A DNA stretch of 64,000 nucleotides. Origin: Methanocorpusculum vombati. GTDB lineage: Archaea; Halobacteriota; Methanomicrobia; Methanomicrobiales; Methanocorpusculaceae. The stretch lies in NCBI RefSeq assembly GCF_026891935.1, contig NZ_JAPTGC010000008.1:29284-93283 (forward strand), in the 5' to 3' direction. A program made the translations under genes and the position numbers. The notes beneath the pieces are model-generated. The model was not told the origin of the DNA. It did no database searches and saw nothing but the letters and a program-made list of their open reading frames with translations. Position 1 is the stretch's first letter. Each line of letters opens with the position of its first letter. Positions 8,843-17,044 of this stretch are shown here, in pieces.

Positions 8843-9814
8843 TCAGAGAGTCTCAGCTGCTTCGACAAACTTTTTTGCGCATGCGACGCGTCCGAACAGT
8901 TTCAGCATCCACTTCTCCTTCCAGCCGTACGCAAAACTTCCGCCCGACGCATTCGGGTGGCCTCCTCCGTTGAACTGCCGGGCGATCAGGTGACTTACCG
9001 GTGCAACACTCCGGAGAGAAAATTTCCCCGTGTCAAACACCAGAAGTTCCATGTCGCATCCGAGTTCCTTGCGTGCCTCCGCCGCCGTTTCACTCGGGTA
9101 TCCGTATGCGGGCATCACCGCAATCACATATTGTCCCCGGAATACTTTTGCATGCCGGATGCTCTTTTTCATGCATGCATTCTTTTCCCGTTCGATACCC
9201 GCAAAAATCCGTGAGACCTCGTCATCAATGATAATGCCCTTGGAAAGCTTGTCCCGGATCAGTTCCAGGTACTCCCGCTTCGACGTTACTATTCCCAGGA
9301 CCGCCGACCGCGGATCCTCGTGCTTCCACAAATCATAATCGCACACCACCCGCGCAACCTCCGCGGCGGCCGTGTTTCCTTTCGCAAACGAAGCACAGAC
9401 CACGCCTGTAGCACACACGGATGTATCGACCGTAAGTGACACCACAAAGGGCAGGACGCGTTCCTTTTCCTCCTCGGTCCACTTGTGATGATCATACCAC
9501 TCAATCTTCCATCCGGCTGCATGCGCTTTACGGATCTGATCCTCAATTCCTTTCTGATACCCAAGATCCGAGATGATCAGACGATCCCCTTTGCCGTTGC
9601 ATCCCCCGACCTGTCCGACGAACCAGCCGAACCGGTTCACCGAGGAAAACAGCGTAAGAATCTCCGGTCCGAATGCCATCCGGCAGATAGCGTCGCTTCC
9701 TGCTGCATCCAGATCGTTGTGCGTCAGATGTACCACACTCGTTGTCCTCCCCACAATCTTTTCCTGGAGGTTCGGTTTCTTCTCAACGGTTTTCTTACGC
9801 AGATACAAAGGCAT
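8843..9814 (-). CDS. DHH-family phosphoesterase
   Basis: 323 aa with the DHH signatures: HNDLDA near residue 32, ISDLG near 81, the defining DHH triad at residues 108-110, and the DHHA1-type GGGHPNASG near residue 290. The family includes oligoribonucleases/pAp phosphatases, cyclic-dinucleotide phosphodiesterases and RecJ-like nucleases. It is soluble, with no added nucleic-acid domain that would separate these options. It stands alone between atwA (convergent) and tRNA-Phe. Confidence 0.88.
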   Translation of the reverse strand: MPLYLRKKTVEKKPNLQEKIVGRTTSVVHLTHNDLDAAGSDAICRMAFGPEILTLFSSVNRFGWFVGQVGGCNGKGDRLIISDLGYQKGIEDQIRKAHAAGWKIEWYDHHKWTEEEKERVLPFVVSLTVDTSVCATGVVCASFAKGNTAAAEVARVVCDYDLWKHEDPRSAVLGIVTSKREYLELIRDKLSKGIIIDDEVSRIFAGIEREKNACMKKSIRHAKVFRGQYVIAVMPAYGYPSETAAEARKELGCDMELLVFDTGKFSLRSVAPVSHLIARQFNGGGHPNASGGSFAYGWKEKWMLKLFGRVACAKKFVEAAETL

Positions 9815-9909
9815 TGGCTACTATGTTTGCATCTTTGACAACATAAGATCGCTGGATGGGAAATCAGAATACTTATATAATTCCCACGTCAACATTAATG
9901 ACGCACAGC

Positions 9910-9982
9910 GCCTTTATAGCTCAGTCGGGAGAGCGCCAGACTGAAGATCTGGTTGTCGCCGGTTCAATTCCGGCTGAAGGCA
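9910..9982 (+). tRNA. tRNA-Phe (anticodon GAA)
   Basis: Acceptor GCCTTTA/TGAAGGC, D arm GCTC/GAGC, anticodon stem CCAGA/TCTGG around CTGAAGA (anticodon GAA), T arm GCCGG/CCGGC around TTCAATT. Discriminator A at 9982; CCA not encoded. Upstream AT-rich TTATATAA near 9872-9880 is a plausible TATA element. Confidence 0.97.
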
Positions 9983-10080
9983 TTCCTTTTGGGTATTTTT
10001 TCTTGTTTTGTTCGAGTACGGAAACGTAGCAAAAATACTCTTTCTGTAACGATTCTCCTCTTAAAAAAGAAAAATTCGGT

Positions 10081-10686
10081 TCATTCAACCAGCAGCAGCA
10101 TCACTGTTGTCATCGGTGTATTCAGAACTGACCCGCCTGCAACTTCCGTACACTCCAGCACATCCAGCTCCCATCCCGCCGCCGCACACGTCGCATACAC
10201 ATCAATGCCAGCAGCTTCCATACTTGGCCGCATCTTTCTGCGGTTCTTACAGTCCGTAATTACTGCTCCCTTTTCCTTCGCCGTACACTTCCCGCACCAG
10301 CCGCACTGATGCCCGGTGTACCCGAACGCCTTGTAGAACCCGTCGTAAAACGCCATCTCTTCGAGTTCAAACATTACCGTCTGCACATACCGCGTCATCT
10401 CCCGTGACACCAGCCGTTCCGGCGTTGTCTTTCCCACATCCCCGTCAAACCGCACCAGCAGGGCGCGAGAATATCCGTCAAGGGCAGCCTGTGTCTCCGC
10501 AGGCGTCGGCGTATAGGGTGGACACGAAAACCGCCTCCCGAACCCGTTGCAGCCGAACAGGCACTTCATCCGCACCCATTCCCCTGTTACAATTTTGTCC
10601 GCATCAATTGGCGTTGCGTCTCCGCCTTTCTCGCGGATGAAGTTCGTCAGTCTGACGATCTCCTCTTCAACCGGGTACTTCTTCAT
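10081..10686 (-). CDS. DUF2284 cysteine-rich predicted metal-binding protein
   Basis: 201 aa. Cysteine motifs include KCLFGCNGFGRRFSCPP (about residues 41-57) and CGWCGKCT (about 128-135), with further Cys at about 145 and 167. This matches DUF2284, a predicted metal or Fe-S binding family found mainly in anaerobes. The start overlaps the ribL stop by four bases (ATGA), so it is the third gene of an overlapping JAMM-ribL-DUF2284 operon. Biochemical function unknown. Confidence 0.82.
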   Translation of the reverse strand: MKKYPVEEEIVRLTNFIREKGGDATPIDADKIVTGEWVRMKCLFGCNGFGRRFSCPPYTPTPAETQAALDGYSRALLVRFDGDVGKTTPERLVSREMTRYVQTVMFELEEMAFYDGFYKAFGYTGHQCGWCGKCTAKEKGAVITDCKNRRKMRPSMEAAGIDVYATCAAAGWELDVLECTEVAGGSVLNTPMTTVMLLLVE

Positions 10687-11108
10687 TTTGCCCCTCTCCG
10701 TTTCAGGGCTTCCTCGATAATTTTTGTCGATGAGTTGAACGCACAGCCGCAGAACGGCCCGATCCGCACGACATCCGCACGAATCCCCCGTTCCCGCATC
10801 TGCGACACCAGCCGTTCCTCCGAAAACTTCTGGTTAAACCCAAGCGTAACCACCTCGGGATCAATCTCCGCAATCGGCCGGAACATATCCTCCCTGTCTC
10901 CTAACATTGCATGGTCCACGCACCGGAGACCGGCAATCATCTTCAGGCGCTGTTCCTCCGGAATAATCGGCCGCGGTTTATGCACCACATTCCGCTCCCG
11001 GGCAACAACCACCCACAGCTCGTCGCCAAGCTTTCTCGACTCCTCCAGATAAAACAAATGGCCGGGATGCAGAATATCAAACGTCCCGGTTGCAACAACT
11101 CTTCTCAC
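10683..11108 (-). CDS. ribL: FAD synthetase, archaeal RibL type
   Basis: Nucleotidyltransferase that adenylylates FMN to FAD. 141 aa with the HIGH-like HPGH at residues 14-17 (GTFDILHPGHLFYLEESR) and the C-terminal NSSTKI motif that replaces ISSTRIR in this superfamily. The CGC in the C-terminal third agrees with the conserved cysteines reported for archaeal RibL. Overlaps both neighbours by four bases (ATGA), implying translational coupling. ribK and ribB for the earlier flavin steps are at 43-45 kb. A glycerol-3-phosphate cytidylyltransferase-like role is the main alternative. Confidence 0.88.
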   Translation of the reverse strand: MRRVVATGTFDILHPGHLFYLEESRKLGDELWVVVARERNVVHKPRPIIPEEQRLKMIAGLRCVDHAMLGDREDMFRPIAEIDPEVVTLGFNQKFSEERLVSQMRERGIRADVVRIGPFCGCAFNSSTKIIEEALKRRGAK

Positions 11109-11479
11109 GCAGAAACAACCTCCAAAGACTTCTCACGGCCCTCGCGATCGAAACAGCGCCAGGAATCCGCCTCGAACGGATCACCTACGATAATATGGCA
11201 CTGGCCTGTTTCCGCAAACGTCTGCAGATCCGCATCCGACGGCCACAACGCACCGTTTGGATGACTGTGCGCTGTTCCTGCAATCTGCATTCCGAGCGGC
11301 ACCATATCCATAAAAATGGTCGCACTATCGCTCGTGACCGTCGTTCCTGCAATCGGATACACTGTCGTAATCACACCCTTCTCGGATCCGAGCATCACAA
11401 TAAACTCGTCGGGAGAACTCGACCTCCCCATCTCAAGAAGCAGATCCAGGACTTCCCGGTCGATTGCACGAACGAACAT
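11105..11479 (-). CDS. JAMM/MPN (Mov34/PAD-1) metalloprotease
   Basis: 124 aa with a complete JAMM zinc site: Glu25 in SPDEF, His71 and His73 in HSHPNG, then Ser81 and Asp84 with the exact HxH-x7-S-x2-D spacing. Archaeal JAMM proteins remove ubiquitin-like SAMP modifiers or process sulfur-carrier proteins. First gene of the overlapping operon with ribL and DUF2284 and divergent from the YgjP-like gene. No SAMP or E1 gene is in the window, so deconjugation is inferred from the family. Confidence 0.87.
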   Translation of the reverse strand: MFVRAIDREVLDLLLEMGRSSSPDEFIVMLGSEKGVITTVYPIAGTTVTSDSATIFMDMVPLGMQIAGTAHSHPNGALWPSDADLQTFAETGQCHIIVGDPFEADSWRCFDREGREKSLEVVSA

Positions 11480-11519
11480 ATTCTATTTATGTTGGCGTGA
11501 CGGAGAGATAATCATTCAC

Positions 11520-12257
11520 ATGCGGTCCGAAGAAGTTACCGGCCTTGGAACAATCACCTGCAACGGACACGAAATCCCCTACACCGTCATATACAGTGAC
11601 CGCAGAAAATCATGGGCTGTGGAGGTCAAAACCGATGCCTCCGTTATCGTCCGCATGCCGCAGAACATCCCTCCCGAAAAAGTCAGAACACTTGTTGAAA
11701 CCAAGAGCGAATGGATAGCGTATCAGGTACAGAAATACTCTTCCCGTCCCCAAATCATCCGCAGATACACTGACGGGGAAACCCTTCCCTTTCTTGGTCG
11801 TGAGTACCCGGTTATCCGCAGAACCGGCAGCCCTGCAAAAGCAGAATTTACCGATGGCCGGTTTCTCATCACCATCCCGGACGGATTTACCGAGACTGAT
11901 CAGACTGCTATTGCCCGCGATCTGATCATCATGCTCTACCGGAGAATCGGCACAGCTCCTCTGGAGGAGATCATCCTGCAGTACGCCCCCCTCGCAGAGG
12001 TCGTCCCTCCCCGTCTCCGCATCCGGCTTCAGGAACGCAAGTGGGGGTGCTGTACTCCTAAAAACGGCATCATCATCAATGCCCGTATCCTCCTTGCCCC
12101 CAAAATCGTTGCCGAGTACATCGTCGTCCATGAACTTGCCCACCTCCGGTTCCGTCATCACCAGAAAACCTTCTGGAACGAAGTCGAACGCCTTATGCCC
12201 GGGTACCGCAATGCAGAAGCAATCCTCAAAACCGACGGCTGGCAGTTTGTGTTCTAA
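11520..12257 (+). CDS. YgjP-like (DUF45/SprT-like) metallopeptidase-domain protein
   Basis: 245 aa. The zinc signature VVHELAHLRFRHH has HELAH at about residues 204-208 and a nearby HH, preceded by the family motif RKWGCC near 173-178. These are features of YgjP/DUF45 gluzincin-like proteins, often linked to restriction loci or tRNA/ribosome processes but mostly uncharacterised. The frame is open upstream to 11316, but ATG at 11520 is chosen because GGAGAGA lies just upstream and the extension runs antisense through the JAMM gene. Confidence 0.85.
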   Translation: MRSEEVTGLGTITCNGHEIPYTVIYSDRRKSWAVEVKTDASVIVRMPQNIPPEKVRTLVETKSEWIAYQVQKYSSRPQIIRRYTDGETLPFLGREYPVIRRTGSPAKAEFTDGRFLITIPDGFTETDQTAIARDLIIMLYRRIGTAPLEEIILQYAPLAEVVPPRLRIRLQERKWGCCTPKNGIIINARILLAPKIVAEYIVVHELAHLRFRHHQKTFWNEVERLMPGYRNAEAILKTDGWQFVF

Positions 12258-12262
12258 CATCA

Positions 12263-12286
12263 GGAAAAGAAAAAATTGTAAAAAAG
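12263..12286 (-). terminator. T-rich terminator after amt-glnK
   Basis: Reading the minus strand after the glnK stop there are two T6 runs (12281-12286 and within 12270-12276) separated by ACAA. Poly-U tracts are the usual archaeal termination signal. The convergent YgjP-like gene ends just before. Confidence 0.5.
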
Positions 12287-12315
12287 GGGGATAATTTTGT
12301 CTCAGCCGGACAACC

Positions 12316-12648
12316 TTATCCGGTGATGAAATCGTCAGTCCGCACCCATGCCGCCGCGTCAACCGGCAGCACAAAGATACGTCCGTCCCCTTTCTTTCCT
12401 GTCCGTGCATGCTCACGAATCGTCTTGATGATCGTATCAACATCCTTGTCAGGAATCACGATCTCCAGTTTCGTCTTCGGCAGGGTATGAATCTGCATCT
12501 TGCCCGCACGGTACTGCAGACAGATACCTCCCTGCTCGCCCCGTCCGCGGACATCGGTAATTGTTACTCCCGGGACATTCACTGCCTCAAGGGCATCCAC
12601 GACATCATCCACCTTTTCAGGTCTGATGACTGCTACAATCATTTTCAT
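12316..12648 (-). CDS. glnK: P-II nitrogen regulatory protein
   Basis: 110-aa P-II trimer subunit that senses 2-oxoglutarate and ATP/ADP and blocks its partner ammonium channel. The N-terminal MKMIVAVIRP, the GRGEQGG T-loop base, and the LPKTKLEIVIPD and GKKGDGRIFVLPV signatures are all present. The T-loop position equivalent to the uridylylated Tyr51 of enterobacterial P-II is Met here, so regulation by uridylylation is not expected. Lies 18 bases downstream of amt, as in most amt-glnK operons. Confidence 0.96.
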   Translation of the reverse strand: MKMIVAVIRPEKVDDVVDALEAVNVPGVTITDVRGRGEQGGICLQYRAGKMQIHTLPKTKLEIVIPDKDVDTIIKTIREHARTGKKGDGRIFVLPVDAAAWVRTDDFITG

Positions 12649-12666
12649 GCTGCATCTCCTCCTGCA

Positions 12667-13869
12667 TTAGTTTGCCAGCTGTTCTCCGTGCTGTGCGATA
12701 TCAAGGCCTACATACTCTTCATCATCGGTGACCCGCAGACCCATAATCTTGTTGATAATCCAGGCAAGGGCAAAGGTTACCGCAAAGGAGTAGGCTACCG
12801 CAACGCATGCGTCCAGAATCTGGATGCCGAACTGCATCACATTTCCTTCAATAAGGCCGCCGACACCGCCGATTGCCGCAACCGCAAACACACCTGTCAG
12901 GATTGCACCGGCAAATCCTCCCATGCCGTGGATTGCCCAGGCATCAAGGGATTCATCGAGACCTTTCCTGATTCTCCAGGTCAGAATGGTGTAGCAGACC
13001 ACTGCAGTGATGATACCGATGACGAGAGCACCAAGCACATTGACGAACCCGGCGGCCGGGGTGATACCGACTAATCCTGCAATCGCTCCCGAGATGAAAC
13101 CGAGTGAGTTCGGTTTGCCCCCTTTCCAGGAAAGGGCCATCCAGGTCAGGGCACCGGCTGCACAGGCGACCGCGGTCACGAGGAATGCACTCGCTGCAAG
13201 ACCGTTCGCTGCAAGAGCACTGCCTGCGTTGAATCCGAACCAGCCGACGATCAGGAACACGCCGCCGAGCAGGGTCAGCGGAATGTTGTGCGGACCCATT
13301 GTCTGGGAGCCGTAGCCGAGCCGTTTGCCGATCACAAGAGCAAGCGCCAGTGCCGCGAAACCTGAACTGATATGAACTACTGTTCCTCCGGCAAAGTCCA
13401 GAGCTCCGAGTGTTCCGGCCCAGCCTCCGCCCCATGCCCAGTGTGCAAGCGGAGCATAGACGATCGTAAGCCAGATTGCACCAAAGATGAGGAACGCCGA
13501 CATCTTAATTCTGCCAACCACACCCGAGGTCAGGATGGCAAGTGTCAGACATGCAAACATCATCTGGAAACAGATGAACAGCATATCGGGAATCCCGCCG
13601 GACACACCGTCTATTGTGATGCCGTTCAGTCCGAAGTACTCAAGACTTCCAATGAACCCGCCAACATCACTGCCGAAGGCAAGCGAGTATCCGATCACAA
13701 TCCACTGGATAATACCAAGGGCGAGGGCCACGAGGGACAACATCATGGTTGCGATGACGTTCTTTTTCCTTACCATTCCACCGTAGAACAGACCTACTGC
13801 GGGAACCATCAGCAACACTAATGCGGCTGAAATAAGTACCCAGGCTGTCGCACCAGTATCAAGATCCAT
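12667..13869 (-). CDS. amt: Ammonium transporter
   Basis: 400-aa Amt/Rh-family channel with about 11 membrane helices. The DTGATAWVLISAALVLLM start is typical of Amt after signal removal, and AHWAWGGGW and the pore histidine region AIHGMGGFAG are visible. Imports NH4+/NH3; its gate is closed by GlnK, encoded directly downstream. Upstream 13870-14157 is a 288-base divergent promoter region with a TATA element at 14033-14040 and repeated CATG sites. Confidence 0.96.
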   Translation of the reverse strand: MDLDTGATAWVLISAALVLLMVPAVGLFYGGMVRKKNVIATMMLSLVALALGIIQWIVIGYSLAFGSDVGGFIGSLEYFGLNGITIDGVSGGIPDMLFICFQMMFACLTLAILTSGVVGRIKMSAFLIFGAIWLTIVYAPLAHWAWGGGWAGTLGALDFAGGTVVHISSGFAALALALVIGKRLGYGSQTMGPHNIPLTLLGGVFLIVGWFGFNAGSALAANGLAASAFLVTAVACAAGALTWMALSWKGGKPNSLGFISGAIAGLVGITPAAGFVNVLGALVIGIITAVVCYTILTWRIRKGLDESLDAWAIHGMGGFAGAILTGVFAVAAIGGVGGLIEGNVMQFGIQILDACVAVAYSFAVTFALAWIINKIMGLRVTDDEEYVGLDIAQHGEQLAN

Positions 13870-14028
13870 AGTAATTCACCAAGTAGCACGGCACATACAC
13901 AATACCCAAAAAGCAGAAAAGTTTCTTCCCCATCCCCTGCGGTGCCGAGAAAACACCACAGGCCGGGGAAAATCCCGTTCCACCCGAAGTCTTTGTGGTG
14001 TCTTGTGCTGGTACTAATGTTGATGTCT

Positions 14029-14077
14029 CATGTATATAAAGTGACATGGTGCATGTTAACTCGTGTCATGCTACATG
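14029..14077. promoter_or_regulatory. TATA box with tandem CATG operator-like sites, amt / nucleotidyltransferase divergent region
   Basis: TATATAAA at 14033-14040 is followed by four CATG tetramers at 14045, 14052, 14067 and 14074, with one more at 14029. They fall into two CATG-N3-CATG units whose starts are 22 bases apart, about two helical turns, so a protein could bind both on one face. The TATA can serve the plus-strand gene at 14158 (start site near 14060) or, read on the other strand, amt. Confidence 0.4.
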
Positions 14078-14157
14078 TTGTATCTCCGGGGTTTCCAACC
14101 CCTGCGCGCACAAAGAAGCATACAACCAATAGATACCAGCGCATATTATAGTATGAT

Positions 14158-15336
14158 ATGAAAGCCTGCATTATGTGCGGCGGCGAGGGTACCCGTCTTC
14201 GTCCCCTGACATTTGAGCGGCCCAAGCCGTGCATCCCGATAGCGAACCGTCCGTCCATTGTCCATCTGGTGACGCACCTCGCAAATCTCGGATTTACTGA
14301 TATTGTTATTACCATCGGCTATCTTGGTGATGAAATTCAGAAGGCGCTCGGTGATGGTTCACTGTACGGCGCGACCATCACTTATGTTCCCGAAAAGATC
14401 AAACTCGGAACTGCAGGTTCTGTGAAAAACGCGGAAGAGTATCTCAACGATGCCCCGTTCCTTGTTGTCGGCGGCGACCACATGACCGACCTTAACGTCC
14501 TTGAGTTCTATCGCGAACACATGAACTCCTCGGCGATTACCTCAATTGGTCTCATCAGCATCGAAGACCCCCGCGAGTTCGGCATCGCCGAACTCGATGC
14601 GTCCCTTCGCATCCGCCGGTTCCGTGAAAAACCTTCGCCCGGGGAGATCTTCTCGAATCTTGCAAGTACCGGAATTTATGTCTGCGATCCGAAGATCTTT
14701 GAGTTCATTCCCCAAGACACCAAATTCGACTTCGCCAAGGATCTCTTCCCTCTCCTGATGGAGAAGGGGTATCAGCTGAACGGCTGGCTTGCACGCGGCA
14801 ACTGGACTGATGTCGGCAACCCCGCGATGCTCCGGGCTGCGGAGAAGTGGAAGCTGCAGGAGAACGCAACGACCAGCGTTGCAGGAACGCTCAACGTCAA
14901 GGATGCGCACATCACAGGGCCGGTACGGTTCGGTGATGGTATCACGCTCGGTGCTGGTTCGCGGGTTGTCGGTCCGGTCTTCATCGGCAGTGGAGTAACG
15001 ATTGGCGAGAACGTCATTATCGGCCCCTACACCAGTATTGGTGAGAATGTCCTGATCAAAAACAATGCAAAAATATTCTCCTCTTCCATCTACAACGGCG
15101 TTGTTGTTGGTGCGAACACTACCATCTCCGGCAGCATCATCGATATTGATACCATCATCGGCGACAACTGTTCCATTGAGCACAACACCGTTGTTGGTCC
15201 CCGGTCGGTTCTGCGAAACTCGGTGACCATTCATTCCGGAACCCGTCTCTGGCCTGAGGTCATCGTGCCGGAGAAAGCGATCGTCAAAGAGCACATGCTC
15301 AACGAAAAGTTCGATACCCGCTGTGAAGGATCATAA
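14158..15336 (+). CDS. Sugar-1-phosphate nucleotidylyltransferase with left-handed beta-helix domain
   Basis: 392 aa. The N-terminal nucleotidyltransferase domain (1-230) has the MCGGEGTRLRPLT signature, PKPCIPIANRP and the VGGDHMTD metal site. The C-terminal part (about 250-370) is a hexapeptide-repeat left-handed beta-helix. This layout matches archaeal mannose-1-phosphate guanylyltransferase or glucosamine/glucose-1-phosphate transferases that make NDP-sugars for S-layer glycans. The exact sugar cannot be read from sequence. The SDR gene follows 48 bases later and may be co-transcribed. Confidence 0.9.
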   Translation: MKACIMCGGEGTRLRPLTFERPKPCIPIANRPSIVHLVTHLANLGFTDIVITIGYLGDEIQKALGDGSLYGATITYVPEKIKLGTAGSVKNAEEYLNDAPFLVVGGDHMTDLNVLEFYREHMNSSAITSIGLISIEDPREFGIAELDASLRIRRFREKPSPGEIFSNLASTGIYVCDPKIFEFIPQDTKFDFAKDLFPLLMEKGYQLNGWLARGNWTDVGNPAMLRAAEKWKLQENATTSVAGTLNVKDAHITGPVRFGDGITLGAGSRVVGPVFIGSGVTIGENVIIGPYTSIGENVLIKNNAKIFSSSIYNGVVVGANTTISGSIIDIDTIIGDNCSIEHNTVVGPRSVLRNSVTIHSGTRLWPEVIVPEKAIVKEHMLNEKFDTRCEGS

Positions 15337-15384
15337 ATCCTTTTCCCACACACTTTTTTTCGCCGGACAACAAAACTGTCATTC

Positions 15385-16149
15385 ATGAATTTTTCCGGTA
15401 AAGTTGCCGTGGTCACCGGAGCTGCAAAAGGCATCGGCAGATCTGTTGCGCTTCTCTTTGCAAAATCCGGAGCAAAAGTTGCTGTCGTTGACATTGATGA
15501 AACCGAAGGTGCAACCACCGCAGCCGATATCCGCGCCGCAGGAGGAGATGCCTGTTTTATCCGTTGTGATGTCGGATGTGAATCCGATATTTTTCGGATG
15601 ATTGCGGAGGTTACGCAAACCTTCGGCACCATTGATATTCTCGTAAACGATGCGGCACTCCAGCTCAATAAAGGCCTGCTTGAGACTACCGCCGCTGAGT
15701 TCGGACGTGTCATGGACGTAAACGTCACCGGCACCTTCCTCTGTACCCGTGAAGCGGCAAAACTCATGATCGCACAGAAGAAAGGCGGCGCAATTGTCAA
15801 CTTTTCCTCTACCTTTGCCGTGGTCGGTTCACCCGGTTACCTCGCCTACCATGCTTCCAAAGGAGCGATCGCCTCCTTCACCCGCGCCGCAGCGGTTGCA
15901 CTTCTGCCGTACGGTATCCGTGTCAACGCTGTTGCACCGGGAACCACCGAAACTCCCGGTCTCTATGACGGCGCACGCGATACCGGGGATGTAGCGGCAG
16001 GTCTTGCCGGCTTCCTTGCCCTTCAGCCGCTGAAGCGGTTTGGCAGACCTGATGAGATTGCACACATCGTCCTCATGCTTGCAAGTGATGACGCCTCCTT
16101 CGTCTATGGGGCTGTCTGGATGGCGGACGGGGCCTACACTGTCGTGTAA
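15385..16149 (+). CDS. SDR-family NAD(P)-dependent oxidoreductase
   Basis: 254-aa classical short-chain dehydrogenase: TGAAKGIG cofactor loop (residues 11-18), VDID after beta-2, an NDAAL block, catalytic Ser near 141 and YHASK (Tyr/Lys near 154/158). Substrates of this class are sugars, ketones or acyl carriers. Asp after beta-2 favours NAD over NADP. Downstream of a sugar nucleotidyltransferase, so a sugar-related role is possible but unproven. Confidence 0.9.
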   Translation: MNFSGKVAVVTGAAKGIGRSVALLFAKSGAKVAVVDIDETEGATTAADIRAAGGDACFIRCDVGCESDIFRMIAEVTQTFGTIDILVNDAALQLNKGLLETTAAEFGRVMDVNVTGTFLCTREAAKLMIAQKKGGAIVNFSSTFAVVGSPGYLAYHASKGAIASFTRAAAVALLPYGIRVNAVAPGTTETPGLYDGARDTGDVAAGLAGFLALQPLKRFGRPDEIAHIVLMLASDDASFVYGAVWMADGAYTVV

Positions 16150-16190
16150 TCCCGGATGACCAATAAAGAAACGGTTCGTTCTGAAAAAAG

Positions 16191-16505
16191 TTAATCGTGG
16201 AGGTGCATGCCGGCCCGCCGGACCTCAAGCTCCTCCTCCACCTTTGCAAAATCCACGTCCGCAGCTTTGAGGGCAACCATCAGATGGAACAGCAGATCTG
16301 CAGCCTCTCCTACAATCGCCTCCTCGCGTCCGTTCTTTACTGCAAGCACAAACTCGCAGGACTCCTCGCCCACCTTTTCGAGCGGTTTGTCGATACCTTT
16401 CTCATGGAACAGAAGATGACGGACATACGACTTCCTGCCCGGATCCTCTCTTGCACGTTGGCAGATAACCTGCCACAACTCATCAAACACCTGTGCGTCC
16501 GTCAT
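16191..16505 (-). CDS. hisE: Phosphoribosyl-ATP diphosphatase
   Basis: 104-aa MazG-like all-alpha pyrophosphatase that hydrolyses PR-ATP to PR-AMP in histidine synthesis. EKVGEES and GEAADLLFHLMVAL are the conserved metal and substrate motifs. Its ATG overlaps the stop of the NusA-like gene by four bases, an unusual partner for a biosynthetic gene; no other his genes are in the window. Confidence 0.93.
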   Translation of the reverse strand: MTDAQVFDELWQVICQRAREDPGRKSYVRHLLFHEKGIDKPLEKVGEESCEFVLAVKNGREEAIVGEAADLLFHLMVALKAADVDFAKVEEELEVRRAGMHLHD

Positions 16506-16972
16506 GCTTCTTCTCCTCCGGGGACGGTAATGTCCCCAATATCTTTACAGTAGAATCTTCGGACCAGCTGGCGTGCTTTTTCGATCGTTGACCCGCCCTT
16601 TCCGATTGCAAGGCCGACATCACTCTTCTCCGGAACGAGAACCGTTACGGGGTGATCATCTGCGCCGAACAGCACCTTCAGTACCTCTGCGGGCTTGAAC
16701 ATGTTTGCAATAAAGTGATCCGGCTCTTCGGAAAACTCCACCATCTCGATTCGCTTCCCGAGGACCCGTGACATCTTTTTGATGTTGTCACCGCTCTTTC
16801 CGATTGCAAGGCCCATATCGCCCTGCTTGATCACGTAGATGATCCGGTCAAACCGGTCGTCAATCAGGCAGTCAATCGCTGTGGCTTTCGTTAAAATTCG
16901 GAGCTCCTCGATGTACCGGCGTTCCTTGAAGCCGATAGTCCGCTCCATTGCAGATTTGTCAATATTATCCAT
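16502..16972 (-). CDS. NusA-like KH-domain RNA-binding protein
   Basis: 156 aa with two KH domains, each with a GxxG-type loop: MGLAIGKSGDNIKKM (near 53-67) and VGLAIGKGGSTIEKA (near 119-133). This is the archaeal NusA architecture, which lacks the bacterial S1 domain. Archaeal nusA normally lies in the RNA polymerase/rps12 operon. Here it is coupled to hisE, so it may be a relocated nusA or a second paralogue. The C-terminus overlaps hisE by four bases. Confidence 0.85.
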   Translation of the reverse strand: MDNIDKSAMERTIGFKERRYIEELRILTKATAIDCLIDDRFDRIIYVIKQGDMGLAIGKSGDNIKKMSRVLGKRIEMVEFSEEPDHFIANMFKPAEVLKVLFGADDHPVTVLVPEKSDVGLAIGKGGSTIEKARQLVRRFYCKDIGDITVPGGEEA

Positions 16973-17044
16973 ACGTATCAGAAATTTTCCTATTGCAACA
17001 ATTGATGCGGGGGGCAGCCCCCGCAGTATTCGAGAATGGTTGGG

